From positions 47,205 to 111,204 of the forward strand of contig NZ_JVFV01000012.1 in assembly GCF_001073085.1 (NCBI RefSeq): a stretch of DNA of 64,000 nucleotides, given 5' to 3'. Origin of the DNA: Streptococcus pseudopneumoniae. GTDB taxonomy: Bacteria > Bacillota > Bacilli > Lactobacillales > Streptococcaceae. Shown in pieces: positions 38,110 through 46,400 of this stretch (positions are counted from its first letter, which is position 1; each line of letters opens with the position of its first letter). The notes below the pieces were generated by a model, which did no database searches, was not told the origin of the DNA, and worked only from the letters and a program-made list of their open reading frames with translations. The translations under genes were made by a program, and so were the position numbers.

Positions 38110-38139
38110 TTGACTTTTATCTGAGAATTTTGATACAAT
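38110..38139 (+). promoter_or_regulatory. rplM-rpsI promoter
   Basis: TTGACT (38110-38115) and TACAAT (38134-38139) are separated by 18 bases, directly before the L13 leader. Confidence 0.8.
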
Positions 38140-38145
38140 AGTAGA

Positions 38146-38240
38146 CGGTATTGTTTACCCCATTTGTAAGGCCCCGGAACCTTTCAAATAACTTGCGGAC
38201 CGGAACATCCGCCCTGTAAACAAAAACGATATTCATATAG
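38146..38240 (+). promoter_or_regulatory. L13 ribosomal-protein leader
   Basis: A structured leader has a closing stem TGTTTAC (about 38152) with GTAAACA (about 38216). Inside it are small stems around GGCCCCGGAACC and GCGGACCGGAACATCCGC. Position and structure fit the Firmicutes L13 leader (Rfam L13_leader), where L13 binding represses its own operon. Confidence 0.75.
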
Positions 38241-38248
38241 GAGAAATC

Positions 38249-38695
38249 ATGAACAAAACTACATTCATGGCTAAACCAGGCCAAGTAGAACGCAAATGGT
38301 ACGTTGTTGACGCAACTGATGTACCTCTTGGACGCCTTTCAGCAGTTGTTGCTAGCGTACTTCGCGGAAAAAACAAACCAACATTCACACCACACACTGA
38401 TACAGGTGACTTCGTAATCGTTATCAATGCTGAAAAAGTTAAATTGACTGGTAAAAAAGCATCTGATAAGATCTACTACACTCACTCAAACCACCCAGGT
38501 GGATTGAAATCAATCTCTGCTGGTGAACTTCGTTCTAAAAATGCAGTTCGTTTGATCGAGAAATCAGTTAAAGGTATGCTTCCACACAATACTCTTGGCC
38601 GCGCTCAAGGTATGAAATTGAAAGTATTCGTTGGAGCTGAGCACACTCACGCTGCACAACAACCAGAAGTTCTTGATATTTCAGGACTTATCTAA
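38249..38695 (+). CDS. rplM: 50S ribosomal protein L13
   Basis: This 148-residue L13 is full length. Signatures include [30 protein letters not shown] and the C-terminal [10 protein letters not shown]. It binds 23S rRNA early in 50S assembly and feeds back on its leader. rpsI follows after 18 bases. Confidence 0.98.
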   Translation: MNKTTFMAKPGQVERKWYVVDATDVPLGRLSAVVASVLRGKNKPTFTPHTDTGDFVIVINAEKVKLTGKKASDKIYYTHSNHPGGLKSISAGELRSKNAVRLIEKSVKGMLPHNTLGRAQGMKLKVFVGAEHTHAAQQPEVLDISGLI

Positions 38696-38713
38696 GGAAA
38701 GGAACAATAAAGT

Positions 38714-39106
38714 ATGTCACAAGCACAATATGCAGGTACTGGACGTCGTAAAAACGCTGTTGCACGCGTTCGCCTTGTTCCAGGAACTGGTAAAATCACT
38801 GTTAACAAAAAAGATGTTGAAGAGTACATCCCACACGCTGACCTTCGTCTTGTCATCAACCAACCATTCGCAGTTACTTCAACTGCAGGTTCATACGACG
38901 TTTTCGTTAACGTTGTAGGTGGTGGATACGCTGGTCAAGCAGGAGCTATCCGTCACGGTATCGCTCGTGCCCTTCTTCAAGTAGACCCAGACTTCCGCGA
39001 TTCATTGAAACGCGCAGGACTTCTTACACGTGACTCACGTAAAGTTGAACGTAAGAAACCAGGTCTTAAGAAAGCTCGTAAAGCTAGCCAGTTCTCTAAA
39101 CGTTAA
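38714..39106 (+). CDS. rpsI: 30S ribosomal protein S9
   Basis: This 130-residue S9 is full length, with [17 protein letters not shown] at the start, the [19 protein letters not shown] signature and the conserved basic tail ending [11 protein letters not shown]. The tail reaches the ribosomal P site. The last 14 codons are the integration site of the downstream element and are repeated at 56566 and 60345. The gene is intact. Confidence 0.98.
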   Translation: MSQAQYAGTGRRKNAVARVRLVPGTGKITVNKKDVEEYIPHADLRLVINQPFAVTSTAGSYDVFVNVVGGGYAGQAGAIRHGIARALLQVDPDFRDSLKRAGLLTRDSRKVERKKPGLKKARKASQFSKR

Positions 39107-39183
39107 GAACCAGCTACAATACAGCATTTACAACACTTCATGGTTCACACCATGGGGTGTTTTTTTGATGATTTTTAGCAAAA
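39064..39183. repeat. attL: rpsI 3' end and terminator
   Basis: This segment has the last 14 rpsI codons, the stop, a spacer and the terminator ACACCATGGGGTGTTTTTTT. It matches 60345-60464 with one visible mismatch (GATGATTTTT against GATGAATTTT). The long match beyond the stop shows that the element carries its own copy of the rpsI terminator. Confidence 0.85.
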
Positions 39184-39215
39184 TTCACACCATTTTTCAC
39201 ACCAAATTCACACCA
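39184..39215. repeat. Putative integrase arm-type sites, left end
   Basis: Three direct copies of TTCACACCA start at 39184, 39196 and 39207 (spacing 11-12 bases, one helical turn). They overlap the end of the integrase gene. The same motif occurs inverted at 56396 and direct at 56450 beside the internal att, as expected for arm-binding sites at both ends of the left element. Confidence 0.65.
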
Positions 39216-40433
39216 TTACTTTTTAAGATTGCGATAAGCAATCTCTCCAACAGCCATTGGAATGACATTTGAAGTATTTACATAAGTCTTAGTTGTAAGG
39301 GTATCGCTATGAGTAAGAGCCTCTGAAATAGCTTCAAGTGAAGTTCCTGCTTGTTTAGCTAGAGTTGCGCCTGTATGGCGTAATTTGTGAGGTGTAGCGT
39401 GTGTCAGCTCCTTATGACGGTGTTTGACAGATTTCATCTTGTTGTTAAGGTAATCAGCATGGAGACAACTGTTTACATTCCCCTTTGTATCAATATACGT
39501 AAATACATACTGATCAGGAGTTTGGATAATATTGAATTTAGCTAGTTCAATTTTTTGTTGTTTTTTCCATTCCTGAAGCAAGTCAGTTAACTCGTTAGGA
39601 ATTCGAAAAGTTGTCTTCTTGTTTCCTTTGGTAGACTTTGGATTCTTGTATCTATCTAAAGCTTGTACTAACTGAATTTCCTGTTCTCTTGTATTGATAT
39701 GCTTCCATTGCAAAGCGTAGCTTTCTGATTTTCTATCTCCTAAGAAGAAGGTAGTATAGAACAAAACATAGTCTTTGAATAGAATTTTTTCAGCCTCCAG
39801 ATCTTTTTCAAAAGCTGTAAACCATGCTTGAAGTTCTTCTTGAGATAGATATAAATCTTCATCTTTTTTAGATTCCTGTAGCTCGATTTTCTTAGTGGCT
39901 TTGATACGGCTTATAGTTTTTGATAGGCGATTAGTTTCGATGTACTCTAATTCTTCAGCCCAGTCAAAGATAGAGTTAACGTAGCTCCTGATAACTTTAA
40001 AATTTGCATATTCTTCAGCCTTTTGAGTTAATAGGTTTAGCACAACTTGCTTATTTTGATTAAGAAAGTCTATTGAATAATTACCAAGTAACGGTAGGAT
40101 GTGTTTTCTAAAAGCAATTTCTGTTCCAACTATAGTTGCTTGAGATGGTGGTTTAGCAGCAGAAGTAGTCTGACCTGCTTTGTAGGATTCCCACCAAACG
40201 TTTTGATAGAAATCTGAAAAGAGAATAGAACCGCTATTCTCTAATAAAGCAGATCCTCCACTATGAATTTTATCAATCTTGTTTTGAAGCTCTAGTTCGT
40301 ATTTTTTTGCTTCACTCCTTGTCTTGAACCGTTTTTCAATCACTTTCTTATCAACACCTAGTGAAGACTTGACTTCCTCAGGAATGTAGATACGTAAGCG
40401 ATAAGTTCCATTTTTAGTTTTTGAAATTGACAT
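39216..40433 (-). CDS. int: Tyrosine integrase of the rpsI element
   Basis: This 405-residue site-specific recombinase integrates and excises the element. The N-terminus carries a small AP2/arm-binding-like domain (KTKNGTYRLRIYIP), followed by a core-binding domain and a C-terminal catalytic domain. Catalytic residues are Arg in GDRKSESYALQW, HKLRH, the second His in ALTHSD and Tyr in TKTYVNTS. I chose ATG 40433 because AAAGGAGAATACT precedes it; an upstream in-frame start adds 15 residues. The gene reads toward attL, and its stop lies within the arm sites, a usual arrangement. Confidence 0.92.
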   Translation of the reverse strand: MSISKTKNGTYRLRIYIPEEVKSSLGVDKKVIEKRFKTRSEAKKYELELQNKIDKIHSGGSALLENSGSILFSDFYQNVWWESYKAGQTTSAAKPPSQATIVGTEIAFRKHILPLLGNYSIDFLNQNKQVVLNLLTQKAEEYANFKVIRSYVNSIFDWAEELEYIETNRLSKTISRIKATKKIELQESKKDEDLYLSQEELQAWFTAFEKDLEAEKILFKDYVLFYTTFFLGDRKSESYALQWKHINTREQEIQLVQALDRYKNPKSTKGNKKTTFRIPNELTDLLQEWKKQQKIELAKFNIIQTPDQYVFTYIDTKGNVNSCLHADYLNNKMKSVKHRHKELTHATPHKLRHTGATLAKQAGTSLEAISEALTHSDTLTTKTYVNTSNVIPMAVGEIAYRNLKK

Positions 40434-40501
40434 AGTATTCTCCTTTGTAATTGAGCTAGAAAAATACCGTGATTTCATTATAACAAACCACGGTAGAAAT
40501 A

Positions 40502-40762
40502 CTACTGATTTTGTAACCAGAGATTGATTTCAGATTTGCTAAAGCGAATAGTTTTACCAACCTTAATGCCAGGCAATCCTTGCTTAATCCACTTGTCTAA
40601 AGTATTGTTTGTTATATTCAAGTACTCACAAGTCTGCTTTTTATTTAAAAGTTGATTGGTATTTTCATTAATATCTAAAAAATTATCTAGTTCTTTCTTA
40701 ACAGTATCTGATATTAGTAATTGAAATTGCCTAATCATTTCGTCTGGAATAAATAAATTCAT
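40502..40762 (-). CDS. Excisionase-like helix-turn-helix protein
   Basis: This 86-residue protein has a MerR-type/HTH_17 domain at the C-terminus (KKQTCEYLNITNNTLDKWIKQGLPGIKVGKTIRF), the DNA-binding fold of many excisionases. It lies 69 bases upstream of int and reads the same way. A recombination directionality factor is the likely role. Confidence 0.75.
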   Translation of the reverse strand: MNLFIPDEMIRQFQLLISDTVKKELDNFLDINENTNQLLNKKQTCEYLNITNNTLDKWIKQGLPGIKVGKTIRFSKSEINLWLQNQ

Positions 40763-40916
40763 AAATAGTTCCGTTTATTTCTTTCTATTAATATTTTTAT
40801 AGGAGCATTAGTAAGTAACTATTATCAAGTACATTCTCTGTTTACTGTTTATAGAATGTATAGATTGCTTCCCTACTATCAAAACTGGCATATAATCCTC
40901 TTGAAATTTCTATATT

Positions 40917-41036
40917 TTATTGCGATAATAGAAGAAGGTAATAGTTTTTATTACTGGTATATTTTGAGTTTGTTTCTGAGACCGACCAAAGTTTAGAAAC
41001 AAGCTCTTTTTTATTTTTACTTAAAGTAACTTTCAT
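40917..41036 (-). CDS. Possible 39-residue basic protein
   Basis: A short frame begins MKVTLSKNKKELVSKLW with AAGGATAAGG just upstream. A longer version from 41108 would be 63 residues. It lies between the excisionase and replication genes. No family is recognised, and chance cannot be excluded. Confidence 0.3.
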   Translation of the reverse strand: MKVTLSKNKKELVSKLWSVSETNSKYTSNKNYYLLLLSQ

Positions 41037-41151
41037 ATCCTTATCCTTTTTGAAAATATTCGAATAGTAGTCGCGGTACATATTTATATATGCCCATTGA
41101 TATATCAACGTTTTTTGACATTGAAGAATATATTTGCTATTAAAATAGCTG

Positions 41152-42603
41152 CTAAATTTTTATTCCATCTCTTAATCTTTTTAAGATCAGTTTTAACATT
41201 TTATCTTCAAGTTTTTCTTTTGTATTTTTTTTAATTGTGTTATTGAAGATCTTATTTCGTTCTTCTAAAGAGTATGTTTTTAGTGGAAAAGTTTTATAAG
41301 AAGTTGTGGAAGGGTTTATACGAGTACCTAAACCATATTTTTTGGCTTCTTCTAGTGAATTGAACATTACTCTTATTATTTCTAAAACATGCCAACTAGT
41401 CATTTTTCCTAATGCATGTTTTGTTTCCGTATTTACTTCGTGGGATTGGAGCCTTTCTAGGATTCTTCTTTTAGTTGTACCCCTATTTGTTTTTAAAAAT
41501 TCTAATGGAAGAAATGTAATGATTTCTTCATCAATTAAATCAGATACTGTAGTATTTGATAACTGATCAATAACAAAGAGTAAAAATACCGTCATATAAT
41601 CTTGAGGCTTACATTCCCTATAAATCCTCTTTAACTTCCTATTGCACGAACTAATTGATTTCTCGAGGATTTCTACATATTCAAAGATAGCTAAAGACAA
41701 GATAGATTCCAAATATTGAATAATCTTTTCATCAGTTAATTCTGTTAAGAAATGGGAATCTAATTTATTAGCTATATTATTATCCGTTAATTCGATTTCA
41801 TATCTGAAGATTTCTAGATTATTTAATGATGAATTTATTTTACGGATTTGTTTGTTCTTTTTTGCTTTCTCAATTTTATTATAAAAAGTGTGTATTTCTT
41901 TTTGATTAATTTTACTCGTTATCATTGAAAAACCGTCTGCATTTTTACTTGTTCTATGGTTTTTTAAATCTGCTTTCTTTTCTTTTGCAAGTGACCTTAT
42001 TAATAATTGACGAGTTTGTAAAGATGGCAATTTATCAAAAGAAATTGTGAATGCTAATTCAATCTTCTTAAACCTAACATAATCCGGATTATATTTGATT
42101 TTAATCTTATAATCTCTTTCTAACTTATGTAATACCTCTAGTAATCTTAATTTAATCCCATTAATGCCTGTAGTTTGAAAATTGGGAGAAGGACCGTTAA
42201 GTTGGATTGCAGTAAATTTCTTTTTGTAATCTTCTTCTTTAAGACTAATTGTTACTTTTCCTAAATCTTCTGATTGAATAGTGATCTTATCTAATTCTCC
42301 TTCTGAATTATAATTTAGAGAAACTGTTTCTTTAAAGATTTGTTCATCAAAAACGTTAGGATCATAAGTTACTTCTGGGCTAAGAATTGAGACTGTACAG
42401 TTATCAATACCCCAATATGCTGGGGTAACTGAGAAACAAGATTTTATATTATTTTCATTTTTTTGCTGTAGTTCTAGTAATTTTCTCTGTCTGAGTTCTC
42501 TATTTTTCTTATGCTTTTCCTTTTTTCTTCTTTCTGCAGGGGTTAAATGACGTTTCTTAGCCGCTTCTCTTTCTCGTTTACTTTTTTTATATCTTCTTAC
42601 CAT
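41152..42603 (-). CDS. rep: Putative replication initiation protein (rolling-circle type)
   Basis: This 483-residue protein has a very basic N-terminus (RRYKKSKREREAAKKRH) and a central region resembling phage/plasmid gene II/X-type replication proteins, with TFYNKIEKAKKNK and LEIFRYEIELTDNN. The assignment rests on this pattern, length and position in an integrative element; a relaxase-like role is the alternative. AAGGAGGAATATAC precedes the start. Its promoter region contains ATGGCATACTAAT, shared with other element genes. Confidence 0.5.
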   Translation of the reverse strand: MVRRYKKSKREREAAKKRHLTPAERRKKEKHKKNRELRQRKLLELQQKNENNIKSCFSVTPAYWGIDNCTVSILSPEVTYDPNVFDEQIFKETVSLNYNSEGELDKITIQSEDLGKVTISLKEEDYKKKFTAIQLNGPSPNFQTTGINGIKLRLLEVLHKLERDYKIKIKYNPDYVRFKKIELAFTISFDKLPSLQTRQLLIRSLAKEKKADLKNHRTSKNADGFSMITSKINQKEIHTFYNKIEKAKKNKQIRKINSSLNNLEIFRYEIELTDNNIANKLDSHFLTELTDEKIIQYLESILSLAIFEYVEILEKSISSCNRKLKRIYRECKPQDYMTVFLLFVIDQLSNTTVSDLIDEEIITFLPLEFLKTNRGTTKRRILERLQSHEVNTETKHALGKMTSWHVLEIIRVMFNSLEEAKKYGLGTRINPSTTSYKTFPLKTYSLEERNKIFNNTIKKNTKEKLEDKMLKLILKRLRDGIKI

Positions 42604-42779
42604 GTATATTCCTCCTTGTTGTTAAATATGTAATGAAGATGTACTTCTAAAATGTAATTGTCTTTAAAATTAAACCTCCTTTTTTTATTTCATTAATTAG
42701 TATGCCATTAATTTCACTAAAAAATGTGTTTTTTAATTTTTTTGTGAAAAAAATTTTTTAAAATAAAAAAACACTCAAT

Positions 42780-42930
42780 TAAGAGTGCTTCAAAAACGCG
42801 TCGTAACAAGGTTTTGAAGAAAAAAAGTAGGTTCTTACCTACTTTAATTTTTTTAGTTTAGAACAAGAATGTTAAGAAAGAAATCAATACTTTCAGTACG
42901 ATATTTTATTGATGTGACAAGGTTTTGAAG
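42780..42930 (-). pseudogene. Terminators and a decayed second copy of the XRE gene's 3' end
   Basis: The segment at about 42850-42915 (GAATGTTAAGAAAGAAATCAATAC then TTTCAGTACGAT) is a degenerate copy of the XRE coding end at about 42985-43035. Both copies are followed on the minus strand by CTTCAAAACCTTGT-type flanks. Hairpins at about 42770-42792 (ACACTC/GAGTG) and 42826-42848 (AAAGTAGGT/ACCTACTTT) can terminate minus-strand transcripts. The sequence is probably a partial tandem duplication. Confidence 0.55.
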
Positions 42931-42976
42931 GAAAAAGTAAGTTTTTATCTACTTTATCTATTTTAAAAAAATTTTT

Positions 42977-43285
42977 TTATTCTTCATTTAATTTTAGAAT
43001 GTTGAGAAAAAGATCAATAATTTCAGTACGATTTTTATTTAGTTGAATTTTTTCGATTAAAAGTTGAAGATTATCATCTGAAGTTTCAGAAAGTGGTCTA
43101 AAAAAATCAGAAGGATTTATATCCATGGCAGATAAAATTTTTAGTAGAGTATCGACAGACAAGTTTCTTCTATTATTTTCAATTAGATTAATAAAAGGTA
43201 AGCTAAGATCACTTTTTTCAGCAAGCTCTTGTTGTGTTAACTTTTTACTTAGTCGATATTCCCTGACTAATTCTCCAATCTTCAT
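42977..43285 (-). CDS. XRE-family regulator, left element
   Basis: This 102-residue Cro/CI-type repressor has a helix-turn-helix in residues 1-58 (LVREYRLSKKLTQQELAEKS and LPFINLIENNRR) and a short acidic tail. It is transcribed away from the SEC10/PgrA-like gene across a 180-base gap with two inverted repeats over the opposing promoter. It therefore probably represses that gene and itself. AAAAGGAGAATTTGTAA precedes the ATG. Confidence 0.85.
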   Translation of the reverse strand: MKIGELVREYRLSKKLTQQELAEKSDLSLPFINLIENNRRNLSVDTLLKILSAMDINPSDFFRPLSETSDDNLQLLIEKIQLNKNRTEIIDLFLNILKLNEE

Positions 43286-43335
43286 TTACAAATTCTCCTT
43301 TTAATTATTGTATATATTTTTTGTTGATATTTATA

Positions 43336-43395
43336 TAAACAATAGTGTTTAAAATATACGTTTTTATTTACAATAGTAAATAAAAATGATATAAT
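43336..43395 (+). promoter_or_regulatory. Promoter and operators of the large surface-protein gene
   Basis: TTTACA (43367-43372) and TATAAT (43390-43395) are exactly 17 bases apart. Two inverted repeats share the AATA centre: TAAAC-AATAGT-GTTTA (43336-43351) and TTTAC-AATA-GTAAA (43367-43380). The second covers the -35 box. They are good candidate binding sites for the adjacent XRE protein. Confidence 0.7.
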
Positions 43396-43467
43396 GAGAG
43401 CGTTTGTAATATTATAAGAAGGGCTTGGATTTGGGGCAGATGCGCTTCAAATTTTGTGTGGGTAAAA

Positions 43468-46400
43468 ATGAAATCAAGAAAAAGCAAAAAGAATAAAAAA
43501 ATAACTCTTGCTTTAGCGGCAGGAGTTGCATTAACAAGTTTCTCAACGTTATCTGTAAAAGCAGATGAACAAGTTGATGTGAAATCGACAGACAATACAG
43601 TAGCTGAAGAAAAACACGTACAAACTTCTCCTACAACAGCCATCACTCAAGTTGAGGGTGTTGAGGTTTCAAATGGAACTGCTCTTGTGACCAAAACACC
43701 AACTGAAGAAGTTGTTGGACAAGCAAAAGGAATTAAAGACCAAACCGACCAAGCTGTTGAAGCTCAAACGCCTGTTGTTGAAGATGCTAAGAAGCATGAA
43801 ACTACAACTGGTGAGACAGAGGCTATTGCTAAACAAGCGCTTGAACAAGCTGAACAAAAGAAAGCTTCCGCAACTCCTGAATCAATCGAAGAAACAAAAA
43901 AAGCGATTGATGCTTCTAAGAAAGAAGTGACTACGCAAACAGAAAAGATTGATTCTTTGAAAGAACAACAAAAACAAGTGCAAGAGAAAAAAGAAGCACA
44001 AGAAACTGTTGTTAAAGATGCTACGGATGCGACAAACAAGCAAGCTGAGAAAGTTGCTGGGGCTAAGAAGAAAGTTCAGAACGCTCAAGATGTTCTAAAT
44101 GGAACTGGGGCTGAACAAGTTATCAAAGAAGAAAAAGATGCGAAGAAAGACCTAGAAGCTAAAAAAGTTATTGTAAAAGATGCCAAACAAGCTCTTGAAA
44201 AAGCACAAGCTACGGATGCAACAAAAACTCGTAAATTAAACGATGCAAAAGAGCTTGAAGTAGGGCAAAAAAATACTTTTGACCAAGCGACTGATGCTCT
44301 TTCAAAAGCAACACAAGCGCACAAGGAAGCTAGATCTCAACGTGATGTTGCGAAACAAAACAAAGACAATGCCCAAGCTGTTTTGGATGGAACTGGAACA
44401 ACAGCTATCCTAGATGAGCGTAAACATGCACAAAACAACTTAACTACTAAAAAATCAGAATTTGAAGATGCTTCTAAAAAGCTGGATGATGCCAAAGGTA
44501 CAGATGCTAAAAAAGCAGGGGATATTGCTGAGTTGGAAGGCGAAAAAGCAGATGCTGAAAAGCAAAGTGCTTCTACTGCAAAAACACTTCAAGATGCAAC
44601 TGAAAAAGCAAATGAAACTTCTTCAGCCCTAGCTGTTGCTAAACAAAACAAGGATAACGCTCAAGCCGTTCTTAATGGAACTAGCACAACAGCTATCTTT
44701 AATGAACGTGACAGTGCGAAAACTGATTTAGCTACGAAAGAAGCAACTCTTAAAAATGCGACTGAAGCATTGAAAAATGCCAAAGGTGCAGATGCTAAAA
44801 AAGCAGAAAAAGTTTCTCAAGCCACAACTAGTCTGAAAGAAGCAACTGCAACACTGAAACAAGCAGAAGGTGAATTGCTTGATGCTCAAAATGCTGCAAA
44901 TCAAGCTTCTGACGAGTTGAAGAATAAGAAAAAAGCTGAAAAGAAAGCTCAAGAAACTTTGGATGCTTCTAAAGGGAAAGTAGCTGGTGTTACAAATGAA
45001 CGTAACGATGCCAAGTCTGATTTAAAAACTAAAGAAGTAACTCTTGAAGATGCGACGACAGAGTTGGATGACGCTAAAAAAGCTGATGCTAAAAAAGCAG
45101 AACAACTTGATTTGTTGGATGAAGCAAAAACCCAAGCTGAAGATGAAGAGTCTAAGACTGCAACTGCTTTGACCAAAGCCCAAGGTGGTGCAGACCTTGC
45201 TTCAACCAAACTTCAAAAAGCTACTCAAGAAGAAAAAGATGCAAAAGACAGTCTTGATTTATCTGAAAACCGTTTGCAAGGAGTTACAGAAGAACGTGAC
45301 AATGCCAAAGCTGACTTGGCTACTAAGCAATCTGAAAAAGATGATGCCGAACGTAAACTGGATGAAGCTAAAAATACAGATGCTCAAAAACGCTCTGACA
45401 TCCAGGAGCTACGAACTCTAAAAGGTCAACAAGAAGATACTAAGCGTGCAACTGCTCAAGAGTTGCTTGACGCAACAACTGCCGCTGAAAACGCTGAAAA
45501 TGCGAAGAATGAAGCAGATAAAGCTGTTGATACTCTTGAAAAACAAATCGCTGCCATTAAGAACCTGACTATTCCTCAATTGCCACAAAATGTCATTGCA
45601 GCTTACAAGACTTACTTGAATGATGCTAGTGAAGCAAATAAACACGCTTTGAACAATGCTATTCAGGCTTGGTATAAAGGTGGTAAATATGATTTTGGAA
45701 AACCGCAATTTATTTGGAATCCAAAAACTAAGAAAAATGTCTTTACTGGTTGGGACAACAAAAACATTGTTCTTCCAATTGATGACACTCTAGTTGATTT
45801 GGATAACATCACTGATGAACAAATCAAAGCTTTGAGTCACTACTATGTACTTATGGCAAACAACCTCCAAGACCAAATCTGGGGAACACATAACTTTATC
45901 GTTACCAAAGAGTCTGTTCAAGGAATTAAAAACATTGCCAAGAATTACGCTAATGAAAATAAGCCTTACAATAGTGGGCACAGCCACACCGCTTTAAATA
46001 ACCACGGAGTAGAAGCTGTTAAGTATAATGGCGAAGTATTGAATACTACCGCACTTCTTAGCCTTTCGGATACACTTGGAGGGAGAGATGTTAAAGGTAC
46101 ACGAAAGGCTACCATGTCTCAACTTTATCGTGAAGTTTATGATGCTGTTATTGCCTTTATGACCAATGACATCCATGCTAATTTTGGACACATGAAGGGA
46201 ATGGTAGGGCGTGTTAAACCAACTTATCCAAGTGCAGTTGGTGGGAATGTTAGTTATACAAAAAATAGTGTTGGACGAATTCATTTTGTTCAATTCGCAG
46301 GCAAAAATGCTCATACAGAAACAACCCTTAATCCTGCAACTGGGGATCGTACTTCTGTTTACATTGACGATTACTACGATAAAGGTATCGCAAAACCACT

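Noticed and set aside
39107..39183. tRNA or tmRNA gene as the integration target
   Set aside because: No tRNA-like cloverleaf is seen. The repeated target is plainly the rpsI 3' end.
44085..44324. Serine/alanine-rich minus-strand frames inside the large surface-protein gene (also 44728-45209 and 57629-58371)
   Set aside because: They are antisense shadows of Lys/Glu/Ala-rich coiled-coil coding sequence and have no start signals of their own.
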